A stretch of DNA of 64,000 nucleotides from Saussurea involucrata. Lineage: Eukaryota; Streptophyta; Magnoliopsida; Asterales; Asteraceae. A program made the translations under genes and the position numbers. The notes beneath the pieces are model-generated. The model had not been told where the DNA came from. It did not search any database and was given only the letters and a program-made list of their open reading frames with translations. The stretch is taken from NCBI GenBank assembly GCA_033807775.1, contig CM066318.1, positions 85,970,879-86,034,878 on the forward strand, given 5' to 3'. This document shows, piece by piece, positions 11,126-21,589 of this stretch. Each line of letters begins with the position of its first letter. Within the stretch, counting starts at the first letter, position 1.

Positions 11126-11623
11126 GTTTGCCCCCAAAATTTGAAAATTGAATGTCAAGTTTAAGTTTTAAATTTTGCTTGTCGAACGCTCAGACTTGTG
11201 ACCTGGGTTGAGGGACTTACCTGGTTGTCATGGAACTAGACCGGTTCGCCTTTAACTGAACGAGAAGTTGAAAAGTTATGACGTCATACTGACGCATGAT
11301 GATGCTTACCAGCTGTCGAGGACAGGTGTCGAAGATCCGGGTGGGCATGCGAAAGGACGGGGATGCGCGGCGGTCATCCAGGGATTCGATTTGATGCGAT
11401 TGTTTGTATAAATAAAGATCACGACGGATCTTTTCTTGCTATATTTCGAAGTGTTTATTTGGGAAGAGATTTCGCCTTGATTCCTTTCCATTCTTCGTCC
11501 GAACTTACTCGAATCGTTGCAAATCTTCGGCCTAGTAGAGATTGTTCGAGGTTTAGAGTGTTTATATAACGCATTGCTCTTCCGCTTTGGTTTTTATCGA
11601 TCGTCTCCTTCGTTCGATAAACA
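11126..11623 (+). promoter_or_regulatory. Putative aORF promoter of G4, plus polypurine tract
   Basis: The polypurine tract is at 11126-11139 (read on the minus strand). A TATAAATAAA box at 11407-11416 lies 217 bp before the aORF ATG at 11624, followed by GATCACGACGGATC, which is conserved in G2. I see no gene in this stretch. The box is the best preserved in the window. Confidence 0.5.
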
Positions 11624-12600
11624 ATGTCGATTGAACCAGAGAGTTCTATCGTGAGTCAGGAGGATTTAGATGCCTTTAGGCGTCTAGCGAAGATCCATGC
11701 GGAAGTAGAGTTAACCATTCCAGGGGATATACGTCCTGAGAATTGTCCCGAAGGATGCTTCGTGATATACGAGTATCCCTTCAAAATAGGGTTTGAGTGG
11801 CCGTATTCGGTTTTATTTAAGAATTTCATGCGATATTTTGGCCTGTCACCAGGGCAGTTGATGCCCCAACTTTGGCGGGTTTTTCTGGTTATCGAGCGAT
11901 TGTCTGCAAAGTGGGACCCACCTATGACCCTGAATGATTTCTGGTTGGCTTATCATGTTAAGAGAGACAAGAATTGGCGTTACAGTCCGTATTCCAAGTT
12001 TAAGGGTGACCGCACCCTGGTTTTGGGAACTGGCGTCAATGATCGTGGGTGGAAATCGAGGTATGTATTCGTGCGTACTGACTTGCTTGACATCAATAGC
12101 AAATGGATTCGTCCTGACTGGAACATGGGAGGTATGCTTTTTCGATATATGTCACCGTTTGGTTCTTCCGCTTTCTATTTACTCATTGCTTTTTGTCGTC
12201 TTCAGAGATTCAGTACGACGCCTTGCACCCGAATGAAGGTTCTCGAGCCAAGGTCGACAAATTCTTAAGTTATAGTACTGATGACCGATCTTTCGTCACG
12301 TGGCAACCGGCGGCCGAGGACGAGGACGCGATGGGAGATTCTGAAGAAGAGGGAGAGGAGGATGAGAGGGAAGAAGCGACTGGTAAACGTAACGTAGTTT
12401 TTATTTTACTTTGTTTACTCTATCCGCCTGACGCTTCATGTATTTCCTGATCAGTGCCGACCAAGAGGAAATCGGTCTCTAGTGCGAGAGGGGAGCAGGT
12501 TATGCGTGCCCTTCGGGGTGAAAATGTTTCGACAGCTGGGTCGAGCGAAAAGAGAACCCGGAGGACAGTCCTGAGGGAACCTTCGTCTAGGGTTGAAAAC
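11624..12600 (+). pseudogene. aORF of G4, truncated in exon 3
   Basis: Exon 1 is 11624-12131 (508 bp), exon 2 12206-12382 and exon 3 starts at 12455; donors GTATGC and GTAAAC and acceptors CAG are in place. Exon 1 reads MSIEPESSIV and holds YEYPFKIGFEWPY and QLMPQLWRV without a stop. Exon 2 is acidic. Exon 3 breaks off at about 12598 after PSSRVE and joins a sequence that in other copies lies downstream of exon 4, so the rest of exon 3 and the whole coiled-coil exon have been deleted. The product, if made, would be the N-terminal domain alone. Confidence 0.8.
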
Positions 12601-13204
12601 AAATAAAAACACGCGATTAAAGCATCCATTCAGGGCATAAAAGCTAAGAAACTTAGATGTAAGTTATTTAGGCTTTGCGATTGTACGACGAGATCGTACG
12701 AGAAATTTGCGTCGTATGCCCCTGTGGAGGGATGGTCAGGGAAGAAAATCCTGATTGTTTATGTCGTGCGATTCTGCAAATTTAAAGTCATCTAGTAGAC
12801 TTAATGATTACTGCCGTGCGATTCTGCGATAATCTGTCGTGCGATTCTGCGATAATCTGTCGTGCGATTCTGCGATAAAACGATGTCGGGGGTTGGTCGT
12901 TGGCTAGCCAACGACCCTCCGATGCTTAAGTCAGTAAACGTTTTGTGAGAAAAAATCGTATGAAAAAGAGTTAGAGAACGTACCATTTCAGACTCTCTCT
13001 ATTTGTCCCCTGTCATTTATTACCTTATTCTTTTTGGGAGGAAAAGATAGGTTTTAAATGACAGAATGACACGGAGAAATATTGTCCTGCGTTGACTATG
13101 TTGTCGTGCGACCGGGCACCATAGCAGACTTATCTCTGTGAAAAAGATATTAATTTAGGGATAGAGGAACGAACCTGTCGAGAGCCTGATCTTGTGACTT
13201 TGGT
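12601..13204. other. G4 spacer with palindrome and 23-bp tandem repeat
   Basis: No gene seen. The palindrome with GGTCGTTGG/CCAACGACC arms and CTAG centre is at 12895-12916. Just left of it (about 12815-12882) a unit of about 23 bp beginning CGTGCGATTCTGCGATAAT is repeated nearly three times. A PPT-like tract (complement of TTTGTCCCCTGT) is at about 13002-13013. Confidence 0.75.
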
Positions 13205-15575
13205 TTATTTTCGCGGCTTCAAGGTAGACTTGTAGCACTCACGAGCGACTTTTGGCTCACTCTTAATCTCCTGGATTCCCCATGGCGTAGGGAATTTCAA
13301 CATTTGATGATACGTCGAGGGAACGACTTTCATATCATGGATCCACGGTCGTCCGAAGATGATGTTATAGGCTGACGCACAATCGATGACACTGAACTTG
13401 GTCTGCTTGTTGACTCCTCCGGCGTAGACGGGCAAGATTATCTCTCCGAAGGTGCTCGTCGCGTCTCCATTGAAACCGACCAAAGTCGTCGAACGTAGGG
13501 TGATTTCCGAGCGATCGATTCCCATGGCTTTGATGGTGTTAAAAAAAATAACATTTGCTGAGCTGCCCCCGTCGATCAAGACTCGACGCGTTAGACAGTT
13601 ACCGACCGTGATCTGAATGATCAACCCGTCGTGATGCTTCTGATACGAGTCGCCAAGGTCGACGTGATCGAACACAATCTTATACGGCTTCTAGCTCCAA
13701 ATCTCCTTTGGGTCTAGACGAGCGAGGAATAGGCCGATCATCGGGCGCCTGACTGGCATGACGCTTGGCCGCTGAATACGCCAGACCACACACATCTGAA
13801 CCACCGGTGATGCAATTGATGACCTTCGCATGCTCGGGGGTTGTCGTTCGATGTCCGTTAGCCGAAATAGTGACATCGTCGATGATATCTTTGAGATTTC
13901 CTTTCGAAAAATGATATGATAGTTCCTTCTTCAATGCGATACAGTCATCTGTCGCATGACCATGATCGGCATGGAAGTCGCACCACTTTGATTTGTCTTT
14001 TTTAGCATTGTCCAGGTCGGACTTCTTTGGCCATCGAATGGTCGCTTGGGAACTTTTCAGAGCTTCGACTAGGTCCTTTGCAGATCCTTTGAATCCGTAA
14101 GAGGATATCTTGGGGCACTGAGTGAACTTAGTAGTGGTCTTGGTCTCTGCTTTCGTCTTGAAACGAACATTTGAAATTTGGCGTGCTGGCTCTATTCTGG
14201 AAACAACGTTTGTCTTGAACTCCGGCTTTCTGACGCCTAACGACTTCTTGTCGTCAGTGTGCTTGCGACGAAAGGCGGCATCATCTTCGACCCTCATATA
14301 TGCTAAGGTTCGAGCTCGGACGTCTTCGAAAGTCTCTGGGGGATACTTGGTCAGATCGATATATAGACCTGAACTATCGTCTAGACCACGCTTATAAGCT
14401 TCGATCATAGTTTTGATGTCACAATTGCGGATACTTATCATTTCGGCATTGAATCTATTGAAATAACTTCGAATAGACTCATTGGTCTTCTGCACGACAT
14501 AGTACAGATCACTAGTATGCTTTTCCATCTTACGACTGCTGGCGAATTGCCGGGAGAATTGGTTGACCAATTCGGCGAACGTACCGATAGATTTAGGTAT
14601 GAGATTGATCAACCACTGGAGAGCTGGACCAGTGAGAGTCGCCCCGAAACTCTTGCACATGCATACTTTCTGGTACATGTGTGGAATCGAGATTGTCCAC
14701 ATGAGCTGCTTATACTGCGCGACATGCTCAGTTGGATCGATCACACCCGAATACTTGGGAGTGAAGGCAGGAATGTTATACTTCTTTGGGACCTCGACGG
14801 TGGCGATCTCGTCGATGAAGGGCGACGCCTGATACCCCGAGCGAGGCTCGACATCGACAGGCATGGCTGCCCCAGGCAACTTGGCGAGCAAGGACAGGAC
14901 ACGCTCATTTTGGTCTTCCAACATCTTCAAACACTGGGTGACGGGATCGTTAAGATCAGGATTTGCCCCTGTCGAGGGGTTGGTCCCTGGACTAGTGCCA
15001 TTACCATGCGACGAACCATTGGTGTCCCCGTTGAACGGAACAAAATATGGCTGCGACCCATAGTGGAATTGCTGCGATCCATTCTGAAACGATTGTGGTC
15101 CATGCTGAAATGGCTGCGATCTCTGCTGGAAAGATTGCGATCCTTGCTGGAGAGGTTGCGATCCTTGCTGGAAAGGTTGCGGACCACTTTGGAACGGCTG
15201 GGAAAATGGCTGGGATCCATTCTGAAACGGCTGGGCGCCACCTTGCAATGGTTGGGATCCGTTGTTCAAGGGTGGTGGTCGGATGTGCTGAGGGGGAATC
15301 TGCCCAGACTGGGGATTCGGAATGAACGGACCCGGCTGCTGATTCTTCATGAATGGACCTGGATGCTGATTCTGCGCGGACGGGCCTGGTCCCGAACCTG
15401 GATTTTGGATGAATGGTCTAGGACCATTCTGGGGTCCAAAAGGATTCCTTAGCCGCACGTTCTCTTCAGCTGCTCTGCGATTCTACTCTGCCATTGCATT
15501 GAGTTGATTCCTGGCAACCTCGAGCTCCTGATACATCTGAGCGACGGCTTGCTGCGGATTTCCAGGGGCTGCCAT
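13205..15575 (-). pseudogene. gag-pro: gag-protease of G4
   Basis: Starts at ATG 15575 (MAAPGNPQQ). The N-terminus is helical (AQMYQELEVARNQLNAMAE), then a long Gln/Pro/Asn-rich stretch with many SQPFQ repeats (about 15430-15000), the gag domain (about 14790-14300) and a CDFHADHGHATDDC knuckle near 13960-13980. The aspartic protease region follows with the active-site-like RVLIDGGSSANVIF near 13590 and ends in a stop at 13205. Damage: TAG at 15484-15486 where other copies have Gln, and a one-base gain near 13680 that shifts the frame between gag and protease (G5 is in one frame there). The reading ends after the protease with no pol, which is the normal end for this form because G5 ends at the same place. 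Confidence 0.9.
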
Positions 15576-15655
15576 TTTCATGCAACATAAAATAGAAGAA
15601 ACTCCAAGAAACTATTAGTAGAATGCACGTTCATCGAGGATTTTCTCTAGATGTG

Positions 15656-15673
15656 GTCCCACGGATGGCGCCA
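15656..15673 (-). other. Primer binding site of G4
   Basis: Three bases inside the 5' LTR. On the minus strand it starts TGGCGCCATCCGTGGGAC. From memory of plant tRNAs this best fits the 3' end of tRNA-Lys with about three mismatches; a tRNA search would settle it. The same site is at 17635-17652 (G5), 18865-18882 (G6, with CTA for CCG) and 37807-37824 (G3). Confidence 0.7.
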
Positions 15674-15676
15674 AAC

Positions 15677-16597
15677 TGTTAATGCCAAAAATCGCACCAA
15701 AGGGACAACTTAAGGTCGATGTGGACTTAAACAACTAAAGAAAGGATCTTTCGACGAGACGTGCGACGAGGAATAAAATAAAGAAACAAGGGATTTGATG
15801 ACGCAGGAAAAACCCCAAACGAGGAAAAAACCTGCGGACGACAGGGGTTGTCGTCGCTATACTATGGTCGCCAAATAGGGGCGATGTCCTTGGATACTAG
15901 TGTCGATCGTACAGTGATTACAATACAAATGAAGAAAATGCTTCGAAATGTAAAGTACAAGTGTTTAAAGTGGAAAATAGGTGTTTGTCGTGTGAATACA
16001 AAGTGTGAACTGCTGGTCGAGAGCTGTTGTCGTGCGTCGAGAGCGATACTTAGAATAATGGTTCTTCACTTCAGGTGTTCTTGAATATTGCTTCGGTTGC
16101 TAATCGCCGGATATTCGATGTTCAGTGTTCGGTCCTTGAAATGATGATTGAACTCGGTCTTTATAGTCTTCGGGAGCTTTAATTAGCTCATTGATTACTT
16201 CATTTAACAGCTATAACGGCTGCAACGGTCTGTAACGGTTGTCGGAGTGATTATCCATGATGATCTTCGTCCGTTACGGCTATCGATCGTTGATGGTTGC
16301 GTCGGTTATATCCGTTGCTCCTTAATGGCTTTGACTCCTGCATTAAACACTTAACAAACGTAACAGTCATGGTTAACGTTAGTTTGGTCGAGGTCGCATG
16401 GTTCTATGCGACGGTCGTGCGGGACGGGCGACGCTATGGTCGAATGTCGCGAGGAACTCTCGACTTACCCTTTATGAGGGACGACGATGGTGCTCTGGGT
16501 CTTTGTCGAGACCTTATCTTAATACAAGATATAGTCCTTAATCATACGTCTTACCTGTTCTGGTCGCGGTCGAGCGACGTGATTTTTTGCCCAAACA
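15677..16597 (-). repeat. 5' LTR of G4 (921 bp)
   Basis: Partner of 10205-11125, equal in length. It is flanked on the right by GCGTC, the second copy of the TSD, and on the left by the primer binding site. The TATA box (complement of TTTATAGTC) is near 16160-16169 and would drive the gag transcript. Confidence 0.93.
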
Positions 16598-16712
16598 GCG
16601 TCCAGAAGAGATTTACTTACATAATAGATTGGCAGTTGCTGTTTTTCATCTTCTCGTGCTAGGACAGCACTTACCGCGTTTGGGCTAACAGCCAGATATA
16701 GTTCCAAGGTTT
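16598..16712 (-). pseudogene. pol: G3 pol piece 3: end of RT / start of RNase H connection
   Basis: A short piece of G3 pol between G4 and G5. On the minus strand it reads LELYLAVSPNAVSAVL, AREDEKQQLPIYYVSKSLLD and continues across G4 into ETMYSSMEKLLLSLV at 10200. It shows that G4 and G5 landed only about 115 bp apart in the same host element. Confidence 0.92.
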
Positions 16713-17631
16713 TGTTTGGGCAAAATTTCACAGGTCTCGACCGCGACCAAAAAATGTAAGACTCATGTCATGAGTTATACCTTGTATTAAGATAAGGTCC
16801 CGACGAAGACCCTAAGAACCTCCGTCATCCCTCCTAAAAGGTAAGTCGAGAGTTCCTCACGACACTCGACCTCGACGTCGCCCGTTCTGCACGACCGTCG
16901 CATAAAACCGTATGACCTCGACCGACTAACGCGTTATACAAACTGTTATATTTGTTTCAGTGTTTAATGCAGGAGTCAAAGTCATTTATGGACAAACGGC
17001 TATAACCGACGAAATCAGTTATGAGCATCTAAACTCACATTGAAGACGACGACCGTTACAAACAATCTTCAAGGCACTTAAAGATTCAATTAAAGTCATC
17101 TGAAGACTATAAAATCCCAGCCCATTCATCAGTTCAAGACACCTGATCGACACCGAATAACACAGAGAGATAGAACAAGAACATCGAACAACAGAAGCAA
17201 ACACAAACACTCGAAGAATATTCATTCGAAGCAAAGAGATCATTCATAGAAGATCACTCTCGATGCAAGACTATCGCTCTCGACCAACAGTTTATACACA
17301 GTTTTCACACACGACGCACACTGTTTTTACATTCCAAACACTTGTACTTTACATTTCGAAGTCTTTTCTTCATTTGTATTGTAATATCTGTATGATCGAC
17401 ACCCGGAACACCGAGGACATCGCCCCTGATTGGCGACCATAGTGCAGCGACGACATCCACTGTCGTCCGCAGGTTTTTTCCTCGTTGAGGTTTTTCCTGC
17501 GTCATCAAATCCTTTGTCTCATTTACATTTTTGTCTTTGTCGCACGCCTTTGTCGAAAGATTCCTTTCTTTATTTGTTAAAGTCCACATCGACCTTAACT
17601 TGTCCCTTTGGTGCGATTTTTGGCATTAACA
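16713..17631 (+). repeat. 5' LTR of G5 (919 bp)
   Basis: Starts TGTTTGGGCAAAATTTCAC and ends GGCATTAACA. TATAAAAT at 17108-17115 is a good core promoter candidate, with transcription expected about 30 bp downstream. The U5 hairpin with outer arms CGCAGG (17468-17473) and CCTGCG (17496-17501) lies about 130-160 bp from the LTR end. Confidence 0.94.
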
Positions 17632-17732
17632 GTTTGGCGCCATCCGTGGGACCCCATCTAGAGAAAATCTTCGACAAACGTGCGTCTTGCTAACAGTTTC
17701 TTGGAGTTTTCTTTGTTCTCTGTTGCAGGAAA
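17632..17732 (+). promoter_or_regulatory. G5 leader: primer binding site to gag ATG
   Basis: The primer binding site is 17635-17652. The leader ends TTCTCTGTTGCAGGAAA before the ATG at 17733. The pol-only element G3 has almost the same leader up to and including ATGGC (37824 down to about 37722), so the two coding cassettes start at one and the same point. The CAGG before the ATG resembles a splice acceptor, but I see no proven donor. Confidence 0.7.
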
Positions 17733-17895
17733 ATGGCAGCCCCTGGAGATCAGCAGCATGTCATTGCTCAGATGTACCAGGAGCTTGAAGTCGCCCGAAA
17801 TCAAATCAACGCCATGGCGGAGCAAAACCGTAGAGCAGCTGAAGAGATCGCACGGTTAAGGAATCCCTTTGGACCTCAGAGTGGTCCTAGGCCAT
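17733..17895 (+). pseudogene. gag: gag of G5, N-terminal piece cut by G6
   Basis: Starts ATG at 17733 (MAAPGDQQHVIAQMYQELE). It holds the helical N-terminus and the start of the Pro/Gln-rich part (GPQSGPRP), then runs into the LTR of G6 at 17896. GCCAT at 17891-17895 is the TSD. The gene resumes at 25083. Confidence 0.92.
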
Positions 17896-18861
17896 TGTTT
17901 GGGCAAAAAAATCACGCCGTACGACCACGACCAGAGCAGGTAAGACGCACATTATAATCCAAATCTTGTATTAAGATAAGGTCTCGACAAGAACCCAGAA
18001 AACATCCGTCGTCCGTCGTAAAATGTAAGTCGTACGTCTCCCATGACGCTCGACCATAGCATCTCCCGTCCCGTACGACCACCGCGTAAGATCATTGCAC
18101 CTTCGACCAAAACTAACGTTAACCTTGACTGTTACGTTTGTTAAGTATTTAATGCAGGAGTCAAAGCCATTAACAGCAAGTAGCCATAACAGTAGCCATA
18201 ACGGACGAAGAGCATAATGGATAATCACTCCGGCGACCGTTTCCGGCCGTTGTAGCCGTTGATCAAATCATTAATGGAGCTAATTAATGACGCGAAGACT
18301 ATAAAAGACAAGCTAAAGCCTCATTTCAAGGGACATCAGGGAACATCCAATATACATCAGCGAACATCACCAAACAGCAGAGAAAATCATCCAAACTCGT
18401 AGCAAAGAACATTCAAACTCTGGAGATCAAGTATCGAAAGCCAGAACCTTACAACGAACTCAAGAACACTTGAAGGAAAGCTCAAGTATCGCTCTCGACG
18501 TACGACAAACCGCCCTCGACCAGAAGTTTACACTTTGTATTCACACACGACAAACACCTGTTTTTACATTTAAACACTTGTACTTTACATTTCGAATTAT
18601 TTCCTTCATTTGTATTGTAATCATCGTACGACTGACGGCAGTACCAAGGACGTCACCCCTGATTGGCGACCATAGTGCAGCGACGACACCCACTGTCGTC
18701 CGCAGGTTTTTTCCTCGATTGAGGTTTTTCCTGCGTCATCAAATCCCTTGTCTCGTTTATTTTTTCCCTCGACGCACGTCTCGTCGAAAGATCATTTATT
18801 TAGTTGATTAAGTCCACATTGACCTTAAGTTGTCCCTTTGGTGCGATTTTTGGCATTAACA
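17896..18861 (+). repeat. 5' LTR of G6 (966 bp)
   Basis: Starts TGTTTGGGC, ends GGCATTAACA. TATAAAAG at 18300-18307 is a core promoter candidate. The U5 hairpin is near 18700-18735. A primer binding site (TGGCGCCATCTATGGGAC) follows at 18865-18882. Confidence 0.94.
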
Positions 18862-18963
18862 GTTTGGCGCCATCTATGGGACCTCATCTAGAGAAAATCC
18901 TCGATGAACGTGCACCCTACTAAAAGTTTCTTGGAGTTTTTTCTGCTCTCTATTACAGGAACA

Positions 18964-20733
18964 ATGGCAGCCCTTGGAAATCCGCAGCAAGCTGTTGCTC
19001 AGATGTATCAGGAGCTCGAAGTCGCCAGGAATCAGCTCAATGCAATGGCAGAGCAGAATCGCAGAGCAGCTGAGGAGATCGCGCGGTTAAGAAATTCTCT
19101 TGGGCCTCAAAATGGTCCTAGGCCGTTCGTGCAGAACCCAATTCCAACATCGTTCGACCAGAATGGCCCTACACCATTTGTCCCAAATCCAGGTTCATCC
19201 GAGCAGAATCAGCATCCACGCCCATTCATGCAGAATCAGCAGCCAGGGCCGTTCAACTCAAATCCTCAGTTTGGGACAGTTCCTCCTCAGCACATAAGGC
19301 CACCACCCGTGAATAATGGGTCTCAGCCATTACAAGGGTCACAGCCTTTCCAGCAGGGGTCGCAACCATTTCAGCAGCCATTTCAGAATGGACCTCAAGG
19401 TGGATCTCAGCCACTCCACGGTGGATCGCAGCCTTTCCAGCAGGGACCACAATCGTTTCAGAACGGACTGCAGCAATTCCAATATGGGTCGCAACCATAT
19501 TCTGTTCCTTTCAACGGGGACACCAATGGTTTGTCGCATGGTAATGGCACTAGTCCAGGGACCAATCCCTCGACACGGGCAAATCCTGATCTTAACGATC
19601 CCGTCGCCCTGCGTTTGAAGATGTTGGAAGACCAAATTGAGCGCGTCCTGTCCTTGCTCGCCAAGTTGCCTGGGGCAGCTGTGCCTGTCGATGTCGAGCC
19701 TCGCTCGGGGTATCAGGCGTCGCCCTTCATCGACGAGATTGCCACCGTCGAGGTCCCAAAGAAGTATAACATTCCTGCCTTCACTCCCAAATATTCTGGT
19801 GTGACTGATCCGACTGAGCACGTCGCGCAGTACAAGCAGCTCATGTGGACGATCTCGATCCCATTTATGTACCAGGAAGTATGCATGTGTAAGAGTTTCG
19901 GAGCAACTATCACTGGTCCAGCTCTCCAATGGCTAATCAATCTCAAACCCAAGTCCATCGGGTCGTTTGCTGAGTTGGTTAATCAATTCTCCCAGCAATT
20001 CGCCAGCAGTCGTAAGATGGAGAAGCAGACCAGCGACCTATATTACATCGTGCAGAAAGCTAATGAGTCTATTCGAAGTTATTTCAATAGATTCAATGCT
20101 GAAATGATCAGCATCCGCAATTGCGACGTAAAAACCGTAATCGAAGCCTATAAGCGTGGTCTAGACGATAGTTCAGGTCTATATATCGATCTGACCAAGT
20201 ATCCCCCAGAGACTTTCGAAGACGTCCGAGCTTGAACCTTAGCATATATGAGGGTCGAAGACGATGCCGCCTTTCGTCGCAAGCACACTGACGACAAGAA
20301 GTCGTTAGGCGTCAGAAAGCCAGAGTTCAAGACAAAGGCTGTTTCCAGAATAGAACCCGCACGCCAAATTTCAAATGTTCGTTTCAAGATGAAAGCAGAG
20401 GCCAAGACCACGACTAAGTTCACTCAGTATCCCAAGATATCCTCTTACGGATTCAAAGGATCCACAAAGGACCTAGTCGAAGCTCTGAAAAGTTCCCAAG
20501 CTACCATTCGATGGCCAAAGAAGTCCGACCTGGACGATGCTAAGAAAGACAAATCAAAGTGGTGCGACTTCCATGCCGATCATGATCATACGACAGACGA
20601 CTGTATCACATTGAAGAAGGAACTAGCATATCATTTCCCGAAAGGAAATCTCAAGGATATCATCGACGATGTCGCTGGTCCAGCTAAAAGCCATCGACCG
20701 TCGACTCCCGAGCATGCAAAAGTTGTCAATTGA
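18964..20733 (+). pseudogene. gag: gag of G6 without protease
   Basis: ATG at 18964 (MAALGNPQQAVAQMYQEL). Helical N-terminus, low-complexity region with GSQPFQ and QPFQNGPQ repeats (about 19110-19500), gag domain (about 19790-20260) and a CDFHADHDHTTDDC knuckle near 20570. A single TGA at 20233-20235 (others CGA, a C-to-T change) interrupts an otherwise open frame. The reading stops at 20733 because the protease-coding part has been deleted: the codons for AKVVN are followed directly by the end of the protease region (FPTPWG homology, out of frame). The break point matches that of G1. Confidence 0.9.
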
Positions 20734-21589
20734 AATTCCCTACGCCATGGGGAATCCAGGAGTTGCTCGTGAGTGTTATAAGTCTACCTTGAAGTCGCGA
20801 AAATAAACTGAAGTCGCAAGATCAAGCTCTCGACAGGTTCGTTCCTCTATCCCTAAATTAATATCTTCTCCATAGAGATAAATCTACTATGGTGCCTCGT
20901 CGCACGACAACATAGTCGACCGCAGGACAATATTTCTCCGTGTCACTCTGTCATTTAAAACCTATCTTTTCCTCCCAAAAAGGATACGGTAATAAATTAC
21001 AGGGGGCAAATAGAGAGAGTCTGAAATGGTACGTTCTCTAACTCTTTCTAGCTCTTTCTCATACGATTTTTTCTCACAAAACGTTTACTGACTTAAGCAT
21101 CGAAGGGTCGTTGGTGAGCCAACGACCAACCCCCGACATCGTTTTATCGCAGAATCGCACGACAGATTATCGCAGAATCGCACGACAGCAGTCATTAAGT
21201 CTACTATATGACTTTAATATCGCAAGGTCGAATGACATAAACGATCAGGTCTCTAACTTGATCATTTCTCCACAGGGGCATACGACACAAACTCACTGTA
21301 CGATCTGGTCGTACGATCGCAGAGTCTAGACGACTTTACCCCTAAGTTTCTTAGCTTTTATACCCTGAATGGATGCTTTAATCGCGTGTTTTTATATTTG
21401 TTTTACGTTCTTATCATCGTATTACAATGTATGCCTCAGTCGCATGATTTCCTGTGTGTCCTATGTTCAAATTCATAATTAAACATGGTTGGATAAAGCA
21501 TAAACAAAAATTGCGTTCATTATAAAAGCCATCGAGTACATAATCGACCACTAACGGTCGAGCAGCACGAACAAACAAATACATTTTTT
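20734..21589. other. G6 spacer with palindrome
   Basis: No gene. Contains the deletion scar next to TTCCCTACGCCATGG, a PPT-like AGGGGGCAAA at about 21001-21010, the TACTGACTTAAGCAT box, the palindrome at 21106-21127 (arms intact, TGAG centre), and two copies of the ATCGCAGAATCGCACGACAG unit at about 21145-21190. Confidence 0.75.

Larger units (their letters stand above)
10205..16597 (-). mobile_element. G4: gag-protease gypsy element, full ends (6,393 bp)
   Basis: Both LTRs are 921 bp (10205-11125 and 15677-16597) and both flanks are GCGTC (10200-10204 and 16598-16602), a clean 5-bp TSD inside G3 pol (the SLLDA codons). In the minus direction: LTR, primer binding site, gag-protease, spacer with palindrome, aORF on the plus strand, polypurine tract, LTR. 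There is no RT, RNase H or integrase, so mobility needed pol in trans. By eye I count about two dozen differences between its LTRs, mostly transitions. Confidence 0.95.

Noticed and set aside
14517..15452. A 311-codon open frame on the plus strand
   Set aside because: It is the complement of the gag low-complexity and gag-domain region of G4. Similar antisense frames occur at 19339-19929 over the G6 gag. They arise from repetitive Gln/Pro codons and have no homology of their own.
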